From: Eikenella corrodens
Lineage (GTDB): Bacteria > Pseudomonadota > Gammaproteobacteria > Burkholderiales > Neisseriaceae
DNA: 64,000 nt
Direction: 5' to 3'
NCBI RefSeq assembly: GCF_900187105.1
Contig: NZ_LT906482.1
Coordinates: 806,001 to 870,000, forward strand
Position 1 is the stretch's first letter, and every line of letters begins with the position of its first letter. The notes beneath the pieces are model-generated. The model made no database searches and was not told where the DNA came from. It was given only the letters and a program-made list of their open reading frames with translations. Of this stretch, positions 27,495 through 37,296 are shown one piece after another. The position numbers and the translations under genes were made by a program.

Positions 27495-30400
27495 ATGCTC
27501 CACCTTTATTCTTCCAACCGCCTAGAATTCCTTGCCGAAACCGCCGTTGCGCTGATGTGGACTACGCCGCTGAAAGCGGTGTTGGCGCCGGAAGAAATCG
27601 TGGTGCAGAGCCAGGGGATGCGCCGTTATCTCAATCATTATTTAGCCGAGCGCAGCGGCATTGCGGCCAATTTGAATTTCAGCCTGCCTGCAGCCCTGAG
27701 CTGGCAGCTCACGCGCCGCTTCCTGCCCGATGCGCCGCGCCTGAACCCGTTTGCGCCGGAAGTGTTGCGCTGGCGGCTGCTGTCGCTGTTGGAAAATGCC
27801 GATTCGGCTCTGCCGGCCGTATTGCAGGGCTACCTGAAAAGCAGCACGGCGGCGGCCTATCATTTGGCGGGGCGGCTGGCAGACGTGTTCGACCAATATT
27901 TGGTGTACCGCCCGCATTGGCTCGCGCAATGGGAGCAGGGCAAGCTCAACGGCTTGGGCGCAGATGAAGCCTGGCAGGCCGCGTTGTGGCGCACGCTCGC
28001 CGCCGACACCCCCGTCGCCCACCGTGCCGCGCAGCACGAACGGCTGCTGGCCGCGCTGAATCCGGCGCGCCTGCCGCAGCGTTATTTGGCGTTCGGCATT
28101 TCCACACTGGCGCCGGTGTATCTGGATTTGTTGCAGGCCTTGGCCGAACACACCGATGTGCACCTGTTTGCGGTCAACCCCAGCCAACAATACTGGGGCG
28201 ACATCCAAAGCCCGAAACGGCTGGCCGCACAGGCCGAACCCGCAGCCGAAGAAGCCGGCCACCCGCTGCTCTCCTCGCTGGGCAAACAGGGGCGCGACTT
28301 TTTCGACCGCCTGGCCGTGAGCACCCGCGCCATGGAGCAGGTGGAACTCTTCCCCGCGCCGTCCGAATCGCCCAGCCTGCTGCAACACCTGCAGGCCGAC
28401 ATCCAGCTGTTGAGGCTACCTGAAAAAGGCAGCGCGCAGATGGACGGCAGCATCGTGATCCAAGCCGCCCACAGCCCCCTGCGCGAGCTGCAAATCCTCA
28501 AAGAACACCTGTTGCGCCGTTTGGCGGACAACCCCGAGCTCCAGCCGCACCACATCGCCGTGCTCACCCCCGCCGTTGAAGACTACCTGCCCTTCATTCA
28601 CGCCGTGTTCGGCGAAGCCGCGCCCGGCAGCCGCGCCCTGCCGTATTCCGTGGCCGACGTGCGCCTCAGCCGCAGCCAGCCTTTGATGCTGCTGGCCGAG
28701 CAGCTCATCGCCCTGATGCAGAGCCGATTCGAAACCGAACGCCTGCTGCCCCTGCTCGATGCCCAAGCGGTGCGCCGCCATTGGCAGATTGATGAAACCG
28801 ATGCCGAATTCCTGCGCCGCAGCGTGGCCGAACTCAACGTGCATTGGGGCGCGGATGCCGAAATGCGCGCCGAGCACAGCGGCAGCGGCAAAGTCTTCAC
28901 TTGGCAGCAGGCCACAGAACGCAGCGTGCTGGGCTGGCTGCTGCCCGAGGGCGAAGGTACGTTGTGGCAGGGAGTGCACCCCTGGCCGGCTGATTTTGCC
29001 CGCCAGCCTGCCCAGGCCGCCTGGTTTGTGCTGCTGGGCAAGTTGCGCGAGCACCACCGCCGCTGGCAAAGCCCCGCATCCATCGAAGGCTGGATCGAAC
29101 GTTTCCGCGCCCTCTTGGCCGATGCCGCGGGCGACACCCCCGACGAAGCCGACCAAGCCGCCTGGCAGCAAATCAGCCAGGCCTTGGCCGCCTGGCAGGA
29201 AGAAGCTGCGCTGGCGGGCTATACCGCAGCCCTGCCGCCCGACAACGCCTGCCAGCACCTGCGCCGCTTCTTCGGCCAAAGCAGCGAAGCCGCCTTTTTG
29301 CGCGGCGGCATCACCTTCTGCAGCATGGTGCCCATGCGCAGCCTGCCGTTCGATACCGTGTGCCTGCTCGGCCTGAACGACGGCAAATACCCGCGCCAAA
29401 CCCCCGCCCCCGCCTTCGACCTCATCGCCCGCCACCCCCAATCCGGCGACCGTTCCCGCCGCGACGACGACCGCTACCTGTTCCTCGAATCCCTGCTCAG
29501 CGCCCGCAGCCACCTTTATCTTTCCTACATCGGCCGCGACCACCTCAAAGACGAAGCCCAAGCCCCCTCGCCGCTGTTGAGCGAACTCATCGACACGCTG
29601 GCGCAAATGGCCGGCCAAAGCAGCGCCGATTTCGCCGCCGCCCACGTGCGCCAACACCCCCTGCAAGCCTTTTCCACCCGCTACTTTGTCCCGCAACAGG
29701 ATGGGGAAAGTTCAGCCGAACTTAGCGAAAACGGGCTTTCAGGTAGCCTATCCGGCCTCCGCCAAGACTATGCCCAAGCCCTCAACCAACCCGCCGCCGA
29801 AGCCGCGCCCTTTATCGGCGATACCCTGCCTGAAGCTGCAGGCGAACCCACCGTATCGCTCGACAGTTTCCTAAACTTCTGGAGCAACCCCGTGCGCCAT
29901 TGGCTACGCCGTGCCCTGCAATGGAAAGGCCCCTATGCCGACCGCCCTGCCGATTCTGCCGAGCCCTACGCCATCGAACACACCGACGAAGTGAAACAGC
30001 GCTACCTCGACGCCCGACGCCACCGCGAAGACTTCGCCCAAACCGAAGCCAAACTGCAGGCCGACAGCCTCCTGCCCGCCGGCCTGCTCGGCGAAATCCT
30101 GCAAGAGCCCGAGCGCACCGCCGCCAAGCAGCTCGATTCCGAACTGCTCGCCAGCCCGCGCGAGCCCGACTTCCCCTTCCGTTTCGAGTACGGCGGCCAC
30201 ACCCTCGTCGGCAGCCTCACCCACCTGCACCAACACGGCCAAATCTTCTACCACGCCGCCGAACTCAAAGCCCCCGCCGAAATTAGGCTGTGGCTGCAAC
30301 ACCTGGTGTATTGCGCCGTTCACCCCAAAGCACAAGCCACCCACCTCGTCTCTCTCGACAGCCCGCAAACCCTGCCGCCGCTGCCGCAAACGGAAGCCGC

Positions 30401-30740
30401 CGAGCAACTTGCCCGCTGGCTCGACTACTACCTGCTCGGCCAACAACAGCCGCTGCCCTTCTTCCCCCGCACCAGCCTGGCCGCCGCCAAAGCCTGCACC
30501 GCCAAAGACCTCTCTGCCCAAGGGCTACCTGAAGCAGCCCTCAAAGCTGCCCGCAGTAAATACCGCGATAGCCGCGACTACCCCGGCCAAAACCAAGATC
30601 GCGAAGTCGCCCAAGTGTACGGCCGTGATGAAGACGAGCCAATTAACAGTCCCCTGTTCGCCCGCCTCGTTTTAGAGCTGCTCGCCCCGCTGCATTTATG
30701 CATCGCGCCCAAAGAGAGCAAAGGCAAAAAAGCTGGTTAA
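27495..30740 (+). CDS. recC: Exodeoxyribonuclease V gamma subunit RecC
   Basis: Subunit of the RecBCD helicase-nuclease, involved in double-strand break repair and Chi recognition. 1081 residues, close to the usual RecC length, beginning MLHLYSSNRLEFLAETAVALM and containing VQSQGMRRYLNHYLAE, HLFAVNPSQQYWGD and ARHPQSGDRSRRDDDRYLFLESLLSAR. The start at 27495 is the first residue of the conserved N-terminus. Four DUS copies lie in frame and are translated (GYLK at 27828, LRLPEK at 28413, LSGSL at 29738, GLPEA at 30523). recB and recD are not in the window. Confidence 0.96.
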   Translation: MLHLYSSNRLEFLAETAVALMWTTPLKAVLAPEEIVVQSQGMRRYLNHYLAERSGIAANLNFSLPAALSWQLTRRFLPDAPRLNPFAPEVLRWRLLSLLENADSALPAVLQGYLKSSTAAAYHLAGRLADVFDQYLVYRPHWLAQWEQGKLNGLGADEAWQAALWRTLAADTPVAHRAAQHERLLAALNPARLPQRYLAFGISTLAPVYLDLLQALAEHTDVHLFAVNPSQQYWGDIQSPKRLAAQAEPAAEEAGHPLLSSLGKQGRDFFDRLAVSTRAMEQVELFPAPSESPSLLQHLQADIQLLRLPEKGSAQMDGSIVIQAAHSPLRELQILKEHLLRRLADNPELQPHHIAVLTPAVEDYLPFIHAVFGEAAPGSRALPYSVADVRLSRSQPLMLLAEQLIALMQSRFETERLLPLLDAQAVRRHWQIDETDAEFLRRSVAELNVHWGADAEMRAEHSGSGKVFTWQQATERSVLGWLLPEGEGTLWQGVHPWPADFARQPAQAAWFVLLGKLREHHRRWQSPASIEGWIERFRALLADAAGDTPDEADQAAWQQISQALAAWQEEAALAGYTAALPPDNACQHLRRFFGQSSEAAFLRGGITFCSMVPMRSLPFDTVCLLGLNDGKYPRQTPAPAFDLIARHPQSGDRSRRDDDRYLFLESLLSARSHLYLSYIGRDHLKDEAQAPSPLLSELIDTLAQMAGQSSADFAAAHVRQHPLQAFSTRYFVPQQDGESSAELSENGLSGSLSGLRQDYAQALNQPAAEAAPFIGDTLPEAAGEPTVSLDSFLNFWSNPVRHWLRRALQWKGPYADRPADSAEPYAIEHTDEVKQRYLDARRHREDFAQTEAKLQADSLLPAGLLGEILQEPERTAAKQLDSELLASPREPDFPFRFEYGGHTLVGSLTHLHQHGQIFYHAAELKAPAEIRLWLQHLVYCAVHPKAQATHLVSLDSPQTLPPLPQTEAAEQLARWLDYYLLGQQQPLPFFPRTSLAAAKACTAKDLSAQGLPEAALKAARSKYRDSRDYPGQNQDREVAQVYGRDEDEPINSPLFARLVLELLAPLHLCIAPKESKGKKAG

Positions 30741-30779
30741 ACAGGCGGGCTGCACCGGGAACACACCACACCAAAATAG

Positions 30780-30836
30780 AGGCTACCTGAAATTTACTTA
30801 GCCGCATTCGGCTTGCAAACAAGTTTCAGGTAGCCT
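30780..30836. terminator. Inverted eikDUS pair after recC
   Basis: eikDUS at 30780-30791 and complement at 30825-30836, 40 bases past the recC stop; the inner arms (AGCCGCATTCGGCTT) form a second small stem. Confidence 0.65.
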
Positions 30837-30937
30837 TGCTTCAAATTACCCCATAATTTAATACGCTGTATTTAAATTGTATTTTTAAATTTTCGCGCAA
30901 ACTGTTAAAAAATTTCCTCATCTATGCCAAATTTCTA

Positions 30938-30966
30938 TTGACAACTCCCCGCCTCCTCTCTAAAAT
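30938..30966 (+). promoter_or_regulatory. Sigma-70 promoter of the tRNA operon
   Basis: TTGACA at 30938-30943, a 17-base spacer and TAAAAT at 30961-30966, followed 13 bases later by tRNA-Asn. This is the best -35/-10 match noticed in the window. Confidence 0.85.
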
Positions 30967-30978
30967 GCGCGCTTCCTT

Positions 30979-31054
30979 TCCCCGATAGCTCAGTCGGTAG
31001 AGCGACGGACTGTTAATCCGCAGGTCGCTGGTTCGAGCCCAGCTCGGGGAGCCA
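30979..31054 (+). tRNA. tRNA-Asn (GTT)
   Basis: A 76-base cloverleaf: acceptor TCCCCGA pairs with TCGGGGA, D-loop AGCTCAGTCGGTAGAGC, anticodon loop CTGTTAA (anticodon GTT), T-arm GGTTCGAGCCC, and encoded CCA end. Confidence 0.97.
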
Positions 31055-31056
31055 AA

Positions 31057-31132
31057 GGGTCGTTAGCTCAGTCGGTAGAGCAGCGGACTTTTAATCCGTT
31101 GGTCGAGCGTTCGAATCGCTCACGACCCACCA
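31057..31132 (+). tRNA. tRNA-Lys (TTT)
   Basis: A 76-base cloverleaf 2 bases after tRNA-Asn: acceptor GGGTCGT pairs with ACGACCC, D-loop AGCTCAGTCGGTAGAGC, anticodon loop CTTTTAA (TTT), T-arm CGTTCGAATCG and encoded CCA. Co-transcribed with tRNA-Asn. Confidence 0.97.
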
Positions 31133-31140
31133 AATTTTAA

Positions 31141-31170
31141 AAAGCCTAAACATCCCGTTTAGGCTTTTTC
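31141..31170 (+). terminator. Intrinsic terminator of the tRNA operon
   Basis: AAAGCCTAAAC / GTTTAGGCTTT stem with a 5-base loop and following T run, 8 bases after tRNA-Lys and just before dusA. Confidence 0.88.
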
Positions 31171-31187
31171 TTTATCCCCCGCCCATC

Positions 31188-32189
31188 ATGCCCGTTCGCC
31201 AAACCCTCCCCGCCCGCCGTTTATCTGTTGCTCCGATGTTGGACTGGACAGACCGGCATTATCGCTACATGGCACGCCAAATCAGCCGCCATGCCTGGCT
31301 CTACACCGAAATGATTCATGCCGGCGCCATCATCCATGGACAGGCCGAGCGTTTTTTAGGCAAAGACGAAAGCGAAAACCCGGTTGCCCTGCAGCTGGGC
31401 GGCAGCAACCCGGCCGATTTGGCCAAGGCCGCCGCCATCGCGGCAGGTTGGGGCTATGACGAAATCAACCTCAACTGCGGCTGCCCCAGCCCGCGCGTGC
31501 AAAAAGGCGCGTTCGGCGCCTGCTTGATGAACGAAGTGGATTTGGTGGCCGATTGCCTCAACGCCATGCAGGAAGCCGCGCCCGATTGCGCCGTAACCGT
31601 GAAACACCGCATCGGCATCGACCGCCAAACCGAATACCAAACCGTATGCGATTTCGTGGGCACGCTCTCCGACAAAACTGCCTGCCGCACCTATATCGTC
31701 CACGCCCGCAATGCCTGGCTGGAAGGCCTGTCGCCCAAAGAAAACCGCGATGTGCCTCCCTTGAAATACGACTATGTTTACCGCCTCAAACAGGATTTCC
31801 CCCATTTGGAAATCATCATCAACGGCGGCATCAAAACCAATACTGAAATCGCCGAACACCTGCAACACGTCGACGGCGTGATGATTGGCCGCGAGGCCTA
31901 CCACAACCCGATGCTGATGCAATCGTGGGACAGACTGTTTTACGGCGAAAGGCTACCTGAAACCGATTTCAACACCCTTATTCACACGCTCTACCGCTAT
32001 ATGCAGCGCTCGCTCGCCGCCGACCCGGGTCTCACCATTCGCCACATGTTGCGCCACTACCTCGGGCTGCTGCATGGCCGCAACCATGCCCGAGTGTGGC
32101 GGCAGATGCTCTCCGATGCCACCTTGCTGCAAAGCAACCGCCCCGAATTGATTTTGGAAGCGTGGGAGAAGGTTTCCGCCGGGGTTTAA
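31188..32189 (+). CDS. dusA: tRNA-dihydrouridine(20/20a) synthase
   Basis: FMN-dependent reductase that converts uridines 20/20a of tRNA D-loops to dihydrouridine. 333 residues: TIM-barrel start (LSVAPMLDWTDRHYRYMARQIS), the Dus signature with catalytic cysteine in INLNCGCPSPRVQKGAFGACLM, KHRIGID and the FMN phosphate-binding end GVMIGREAYHNP. An in-frame DUS near 31949 reads RLPETD. It follows the tRNA operon, separated by a terminator. Confidence 0.96.
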   Translation: MPVRQTLPARRLSVAPMLDWTDRHYRYMARQISRHAWLYTEMIHAGAIIHGQAERFLGKDESENPVALQLGGSNPADLAKAAAIAAGWGYDEINLNCGCPSPRVQKGAFGACLMNEVDLVADCLNAMQEAAPDCAVTVKHRIGIDRQTEYQTVCDFVGTLSDKTACRTYIVHARNAWLEGLSPKENRDVPPLKYDYVYRLKQDFPHLEIIINGGIKTNTEIAEHLQHVDGVMIGREAYHNPMLMQSWDRLFYGERLPETDFNTLIHTLYRYMQRSLAADPGLTIRHMLRHYLGLLHGRNHARVWRQMLSDATLLQSNRPELILEAWEKVSAGV

Positions 32190-32349
32190 CTGCATAAACA
32201 AAGGCTACCTGAAAGCCATCTAGCAACGCAGCCGCCAATAGCAACCGTGTTTTAGTTTCGCAGAAACTCAGCCTTGGCTACGCCAAGACATGGTTTTAAC
32301 TCCGTTGAAGCTTACGCTTTCAGGTAGCCTCTTTGGGTGCAAACATCAC

Positions 32350-34545
32350 CTAGCCGCTGGTGCCCACTGCCGCCGCATCCTGCGCTTCGGTTTGGGTATC
32401 GTCCACGTCTTGCAAGGCTTGGTAGGCGGGGAGCAGGAGTTTGGCAATCAAGGAAAGCTGCTGCCAGAGGGTGTGGGCGTGGGGGCTGGCGCTGCCATCG
32501 GGGCGCAGGGCGGTGAGTTGTTGGCGCAGGGCGCTGTAGGCTACCTGAAATTCGGCTTCGGTCAGGTTGGGCAGCTGTTCGAGCAGGCGGGCGGTTTCAT
32601 TAGCGGCCCGGGCGAAGGCGGCATTGAAATCGGGCTCGATTTGGCCAGGGCTGAGGTGGCTGCGGTAGGCGCCGAGGGCGGAGATATAGCCGTTGATGGC
32701 GTAAACGGTTTTGAGCAGGGTGAAACCGCCGGGCAGGTGCGCGGCGTATTTTTTCGGCTCGCCGGACATGTCGGAAAGGGTGCTGCTCAGTTGGGCGGCG
32801 CGTTCGTGGGCGCGGCGGCGTTCGCTGCGGTAGGCGGCATCGTCGCACTGGCCGCCTTGCTGGAGCTGGTCGGTGATGCTTTTCAGGTAGCCTGCGTTGC
32901 CGGCGAGGGCACGTTGGGCGGTGCGGGCGAGGGAAAGGTAGTGCCAATCCGGCCAGAGCATGGATACGGCCCACCAGGCCAGCGCGCAGCCGACAATGGT
33001 ATCGAGCAGCCGCCAAGGCAGGGCGTCGATGCCGTGCAGGCCGGCGATGTAGAGGTTGGTGATGGCTTGGATGGTGATAAAGAAGGTGGAATAGCTGTAT
33101 TTGTTGGTGCGGAAGAAAAAAAACAGGGTGCTGGAAGCAGCTACCACGGCCAGCTGGGTGGCGAGCGAGGGAGTGAAATAGGGCAGTAGCGAGCCGACGG
33201 CCACACCGGCCATCGTGCCGACCACGCGTTGAATGAGGCGGCTTTTGGTGGCGGAATAGTTGGGCTGGCACACGAATACGGCGGTGAGCAGCACCCAATA
33301 GCCCATGGGCAGCTTGAGGCTTTCCACCAGGGCGATGCAGAGGAACACCACTATGGAAAGCCGCACGGCGTGGCGGAATACGCCGGATTCGAAGCTGAGG
33401 TGGCGGCGCAGGATATTGAGATGGCTGCGCCAGCTGCCGGCATCTTCGCGCACGATGCGGGTTTGCTCGCTGGCTTCGGTGTATTCCGCTTGCTCGCCGG
33501 CCAAGTGGGTGAGCTGGTAGTTGATACCGTAGAGGTTGTCGATGAGGCGGCGCAGGCTGCGCGGGCTCTTATCGGCTTGGGCGGCTTGGTGGTGCTGGAG
33601 CGAGCGGCGGATGCCTGCGGCCAGTTTGTCCAGCTTGGCATTGTCCGGCACCGTGCTGCCGCGTTGCAGGCTGTGCGCCACATCGCGGCAGGCCTGCGCC
33701 TGCCATTCGATCAGCCGCTGGATGCGGAAGATGAGGTCGCTGTGGCTGAGCTCGGCCACAAAACGGCGGTATTCTCCGATGTAGCTGGAGCTGGCGCGCT
33801 CGTGGATGTCTTGCGCGGCAAAGTAGTAGTGCAGCATGCGGGCAGTGCGCGGGTGGCGGTGCTGGCCGCGCATGCGGTAAAACAAGGCGCTGCGCACTTG
33901 GTTGAAGGCGGCGATTACTTTGCCGTTTTGCATGGCCAGCGCGATTTGCCGCTGCTCGATCTGGTCGGTGTCGTCGGGGTCGAAGAATTGGGCTTTGATG
34001 TCGAGATAGCCCGCGAGCTCGGTATAGGCGGCGGCCATGCTGTCTTGCACGGGGCGGTGCGGCAAAATGAGGTGCAGCAGCAGGGTGTTGCCGCTGTAGA
34101 GCAGCGTGCCGCACAAAATCAGCAGGGTGTTGGCATACCAAACCATGCTGTGGTTGATGGTGAGGATGGTATAGAGCGCCACCACCAGCGTGCCAAAGGA
34201 GATGGTGCGGTAGCGCAGGCTGATGGCGCCGGACAGGGTAAACACGAAAGTGAGCAGCGTCATCGCGGGCAGAAACAGCAGCGGCTGGCCGAACGTAAAC
34301 TGCACGGTAAGCGAGGAAACGCTGAAGGCGGCAATGGTGGAGAGCAGGTTTTGGATGCGGCCGGTGAGGCGGTTGTCTAAATCCACCAAGCCGCCGGCAA
34401 TCACGCCGAGCACCAGCGGCATACACATCAGTGGCTTCTGCCAATACCAAACGGCCAGCACGGCTATGCATACGCTAACCAGCATCGGCAGCGCGGCCAG
34501 CACGCGTGCGGAAAGCCATTTGAGCCGAGATGGGATAAGGGGCAT
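32350..34545 (-). CDS. YccS-like FUSC family inner-membrane protein
   Basis: 731 residues with two clusters of membrane helices (about 15-160 and 395-520), each followed by a soluble domain, the layout of the YccS/YhfK branch of the fusaric-acid-resistance (FUSC) family. The segment PMGYWVLLTAVFVCQPNYSATKSRLIQRVVGTMAGVAVGSLLP is characteristic. Transport of aromatic acids or other small solutes is possible but no substrate is known. Monocistronic, flanked by DUS copies. Confidence 0.88.
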   Translation of the reverse strand: MPLIPSRLKWLSARVLAALPMLVSVCIAVLAVWYWQKPLMCMPLVLGVIAGGLVDLDNRLTGRIQNLLSTIAAFSVSSLTVQFTFGQPLLFLPAMTLLTFVFTLSGAISLRYRTISFGTLVVALYTILTINHSMVWYANTLLILCGTLLYSGNTLLLHLILPHRPVQDSMAAAYTELAGYLDIKAQFFDPDDTDQIEQRQIALAMQNGKVIAAFNQVRSALFYRMRGQHRHPRTARMLHYYFAAQDIHERASSSYIGEYRRFVAELSHSDLIFRIQRLIEWQAQACRDVAHSLQRGSTVPDNAKLDKLAAGIRRSLQHHQAAQADKSPRSLRRLIDNLYGINYQLTHLAGEQAEYTEASEQTRIVREDAGSWRSHLNILRRHLSFESGVFRHAVRLSIVVFLCIALVESLKLPMGYWVLLTAVFVCQPNYSATKSRLIQRVVGTMAGVAVGSLLPYFTPSLATQLAVVAASSTLFFFFRTNKYSYSTFFITIQAITNLYIAGLHGIDALPWRLLDTIVGCALAWWAVSMLWPDWHYLSLARTAQRALAGNAGYLKSITDQLQQGGQCDDAAYRSERRRAHERAAQLSSTLSDMSGEPKKYAAHLPGGFTLLKTVYAINGYISALGAYRSHLSPGQIEPDFNAAFARAANETARLLEQLPNLTEAEFQVAYSALRQQLTALRPDGSASPHAHTLWQQLSLIAKLLLPAYQALQDVDDTQTEAQDAAAVGTSG

Positions 34546-34995
34546 GGTGGATAAATAAAGGATGAGTGGGAAAGGGCAGTATTTTAGCGCAGGGCGGATG
34601 ATTTGGCTTAACAGAAAAGCTTGGATTTTAACTTCATTGAAACTCTCGCTTTCAGGTAGCCTGTATGGTTGAGGCTACCTGAAAAACAGATTATCTTGAT
34701 TGATAGCCCAAACACTTTTTTATTTATGCTGCTCTACCTCACCTTGCGGTATTACACGCTGCGTGCAACTCGTCGCTTGGCAAGAAAAATAATTGCTTTT
34801 AGCTATATACGGTGCAATCGTTCCGGCAGCGTGTTAGAATGCGCGCCGGTTTCGGGCTGCGCTTTCAGGTAGCCTCAAACCTTTGTTTTATTTCCAACCT
34901 GCCCTGCCTGTCTGAAACCCTAACCATGCGCCTGCGTCTGTGCGGGCTTATGCTTAGTGTTTTAGCGGCAGCGGCCTTTTCCTAAAGGAATCCTA
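34546..34995. other. pnp leader region
   Basis: About 450 bases between a minus-strand FUSC gene and pnp. It holds DUS copies near 34650, 34673 and 34864, an unconvincing 67-codon frame, and a 19-codon frame at 34926-34985 ending 10 bases before the pnp start. A -10-like TTAGAAT lies near 34834. Confidence 0.45.
34926..34985 (+). CDS. Possible leader peptide upstream of pnp
   Basis: A 19-codon frame reads [19 protein letters not shown] and stops 10 bases before the pnp ATG, its stop overlapping the AAAGGA binding site. It looks like a stump of a signal peptide. There is no convincing binding site of its own, so translation is doubtful. Confidence 0.2.
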   Translation: MRLRLCGLMLSVLAAAAFS

Positions 34996-37101
34996 ATGTT
35001 TAACAAACACGTCAAATCCTTCCAATATGGCCAGCACACCGTTACCATCGAAACCGGCGAAATCGCCCGCCAGGCTGCAGGTGCGGTGAAAGTATCCATG
35101 GGCGAAACCGTGGTGCTGGTGGCTGTTACTGCTAACAAAGAAGTGAAAGCCGGGCAGGATTTCTTCCCGCTCACCGTGGATTATCTAGAGCGCACCTATG
35201 CCGCAGGCAAAATCCCCGGCGGCTTCTTCAAGCGCGAAGGCAAACAGAGCGAAAAAGAAATCCTCACCAGCCGCCTGATCGACCGCCCCATCCGCCCGCT
35301 GTTCCCCGAAGGCTTCTTCCACGACATCCAAATCGTGGCCACGGTGGTATCGGTTGATCCGGAAATCGATTCCGACATTCCCGCCATGATCGGCGCCTCT
35401 GCCGCGTTGGTATTGAGCGGCGTGCCTTTTGCCGGCCCCATCGGTGCCGCCCGCGTGGGCTACCTGAACGGCGAATACGTGCTGAACCCGACCAAAACCC
35501 AGCTGGCCAAATCGCAGCTGGATTTGGTGGTGGCCGGTACTGCACAAGCCGTGCTGATGGTGGAATCCGAAGCCCAAATCCTGCCCGAAGACGTGATGCT
35601 CGGCGCCGTGGTATACGGCCACAATGAAATGCAGGCCGTTATCCGCGCCATCAACGAGCTGGCCGACGCGGTCAACCCCGAAGTGTGGGACTGGAAAGCA
35701 CCCGAAACCGATGCCGCTCTGGTGGCCAAAGTGCAGGAAATTGCCGGACAAACCGTGGCCGAAGCCTTCAAAATCCGCCAAAAACAGGCACGCACCGCCA
35801 AGCTGGACGAAGCCTGGGCCGCCGTGGAAGCCGCGCTGATTACGGAAGACACCGACACCCTGGCCGCCAACCAAATCAAAGGCATCTTCAAGCATTTGGA
35901 AGCCAACGTGGTGCGCAGCCAGATTCTGGCCGGCCAGCCGCGTATCGACGGCCGCGACACCCGCACCGTGCGCCCCATCAACATCCAAACCGGCGTACTG
36001 CCGCGCACCCACGGCTCCGCCCTCTTCACACGCGGCGAAACCCAAGCCCTGGCCGTGGCCACCCTCGGTACCCAGCGCGACGAGCAAATTATTGATGCCT
36101 TGAGCGGCGAATACACCGACCGCTTCATGCTGCACTACAACTTCCCGCCCTATTCTACCGGCGAATGCGGCCGCATGGGCGCGCCCAAACGCCGCGAAAT
36201 CGGCCACGGCCGCCTGGCCAAACGCGCCCTGCTCGGCGTGCTGCCCTCGCCCGAAGAATTCAGCTACACCATGCGCGTGGTGTCTGAAATCACCGAATCC
36301 AACGGCTCTTCTTCCATGGCCTCCGTGTGCGGCGGCTGCTTGAGTCTGCTCTCCGCCGGCGTGCCGCTCAAAGCCCATGTGGCCGGTATTGCCATGGGCT
36401 TGATTCTGGAAGGCAACAAATTCGCCGTGCTCACCGACATCTTGGGCGACGAAGACCACCTCGGCGACATGGACTTCAAAGTGGCCGGTACCACTGAAGG
36501 CGTCACCGCCCTGCAGATGGATATCAAAATCCAAGGTATCACCAAAGAAATCATGCAGATCGCCCTGGCACAGGCCAAAGAAGCCCGCCTGCACATCCTT
36601 GAGCAGATGAAAGCCGCCGTGGCCGGCCCGCAGGAGCTCTCGCAGCACGCCCCGCGCCTCTTCACCATGAAGATTAACCAAGACAAAATCCGCGACGTTA
36701 TCGGTAAAGGCGGCGAAACCATCCGCGCCCTCACCGCCGAAACCGGCACCGAAATCAACATTGAAGACGACGGCACCATTACTATCGCCGCCGTGAATGT
36801 GGAAGCCGTGGAAGCCGCCCGCAAACGCATCGAAGAAATCACGGCCGAAGTGGAAGTGGGCCAGGTGTACAACGGCGTGGTGATTAAGATTTTGGACAAC
36901 AACGTTGGCGCCATCGTATCCGTGATGCCCGGAAAAGACGGCCTGGTACACATCAGCCAAATCGCCCACGAGCGCGTGAAAGACGTGAACGACTACCTCA
37001 GAGTCGGCCAAAACGTGCGTGTGAAAGCGCTGGAAGTGGACGACCGCGGCCGCGTTCGCCTTTCCATGAAAGCCCTGCTGGATCAAACCCGCGAACAATA
37101 A
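34996..37101 (+). CDS. pnp: Polyribonucleotide nucleotidyltransferase (PNPase)
   Basis: Phosphorolytic 3'-5' exoribonuclease of the RNA degradosome. 701 residues: two RNase PH domains (first opening [29 protein letters not shown]; second with [30 protein letters not shown]), helical linker, KH domain ([16 protein letters not shown]) and C-terminal S1 domain ([33 protein letters not shown]). AAAGGA lies 8 bases upstream of the ATG. rpsO, often found before pnp in other bacteria, is absent here. It ends at a DUS hairpin. Confidence 0.98.
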   Translation: MFNKHVKSFQYGQHTVTIETGEIARQAAGAVKVSMGETVVLVAVTANKEVKAGQDFFPLTVDYLERTYAAGKIPGGFFKREGKQSEKEILTSRLIDRPIRPLFPEGFFHDIQIVATVVSVDPEIDSDIPAMIGASAALVLSGVPFAGPIGAARVGYLNGEYVLNPTKTQLAKSQLDLVVAGTAQAVLMVESEAQILPEDVMLGAVVYGHNEMQAVIRAINELADAVNPEVWDWKAPETDAALVAKVQEIAGQTVAEAFKIRQKQARTAKLDEAWAAVEAALITEDTDTLAANQIKGIFKHLEANVVRSQILAGQPRIDGRDTRTVRPINIQTGVLPRTHGSALFTRGETQALAVATLGTQRDEQIIDALSGEYTDRFMLHYNFPPYSTGECGRMGAPKRREIGHGRLAKRALLGVLPSPEEFSYTMRVVSEITESNGSSSMASVCGGCLSLLSAGVPLKAHVAGIAMGLILEGNKFAVLTDILGDEDHLGDMDFKVAGTTEGVTALQMDIKIQGITKEIMQIALAQAKEARLHILEQMKAAVAGPQELSQHAPRLFTMKINQDKIRDVIGKGGETIRALTAETGTEINIEDDGTITIAAVNVEAVEAARKRIEEITAEVEVGQVYNGVVIKILDNNVGAIVSVMPGKDGLVHISQIAHERVKDVNDYLRVGQNVRVKALEVDDRGRVRLSMKALLDQTREQ

Positions 37102-37125
37102 GCGCAGGATGATTAGATAAAGCAA

Positions 37126-37154
37126 AGGCTACCTGAAACCTTTTCAGGTAGCCT
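37126..37154. terminator. Inverted eikDUS pair after pnp
   Basis: eikDUS 37126-37137 and complement 37143-37154, with a 5-base loop, 25 bases past the pnp stop and followed by T residues. Confidence 0.75.
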
Positions 37155-37180
37155 TTATTTGAAACTACAGAGAAGCGCTT

Positions 37181-37280
37181 TCATAGCGGATTAAAATAAG
37201 AATGAAACGAGGCGACTGGCTGTAGACGGCTCCCACGTACGGTCAGGCACCGCAGCAGCATTCTTATTTCAACCACGATA
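37181..37280. repeat. Correia-like element in the lrp leader
   Basis: About 100 bases with inverted arms TCATAGCGGATTAAAATAAG / CTTATTTCAACCACGATA around a core with GAGGCGACTGGCTGTAGACGG and CGTACGG. Arms and core resemble a diverged Correia element. It ends 17 bases before the regulator's start codon, so it forms most of that gene's upstream region. Confidence 0.55.
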
Positions 37281-37296
37281 ATGATAGGAGAAGCCC

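Noticed and set aside
30979-31170. tRNA pair as an integration hotspot for an island
   Set aside because: No integrase, no direct repeat of the tRNA 3' end and only a housekeeping gene (dusA) follows; the pair has its own promoter and terminator.
35185-37125. A 646-codon minus-strand frame opposite pnp
   Set aside because: Antisense to a clearly conserved gene, with shadow-like composition rich in His, Gly, Phe and Val.
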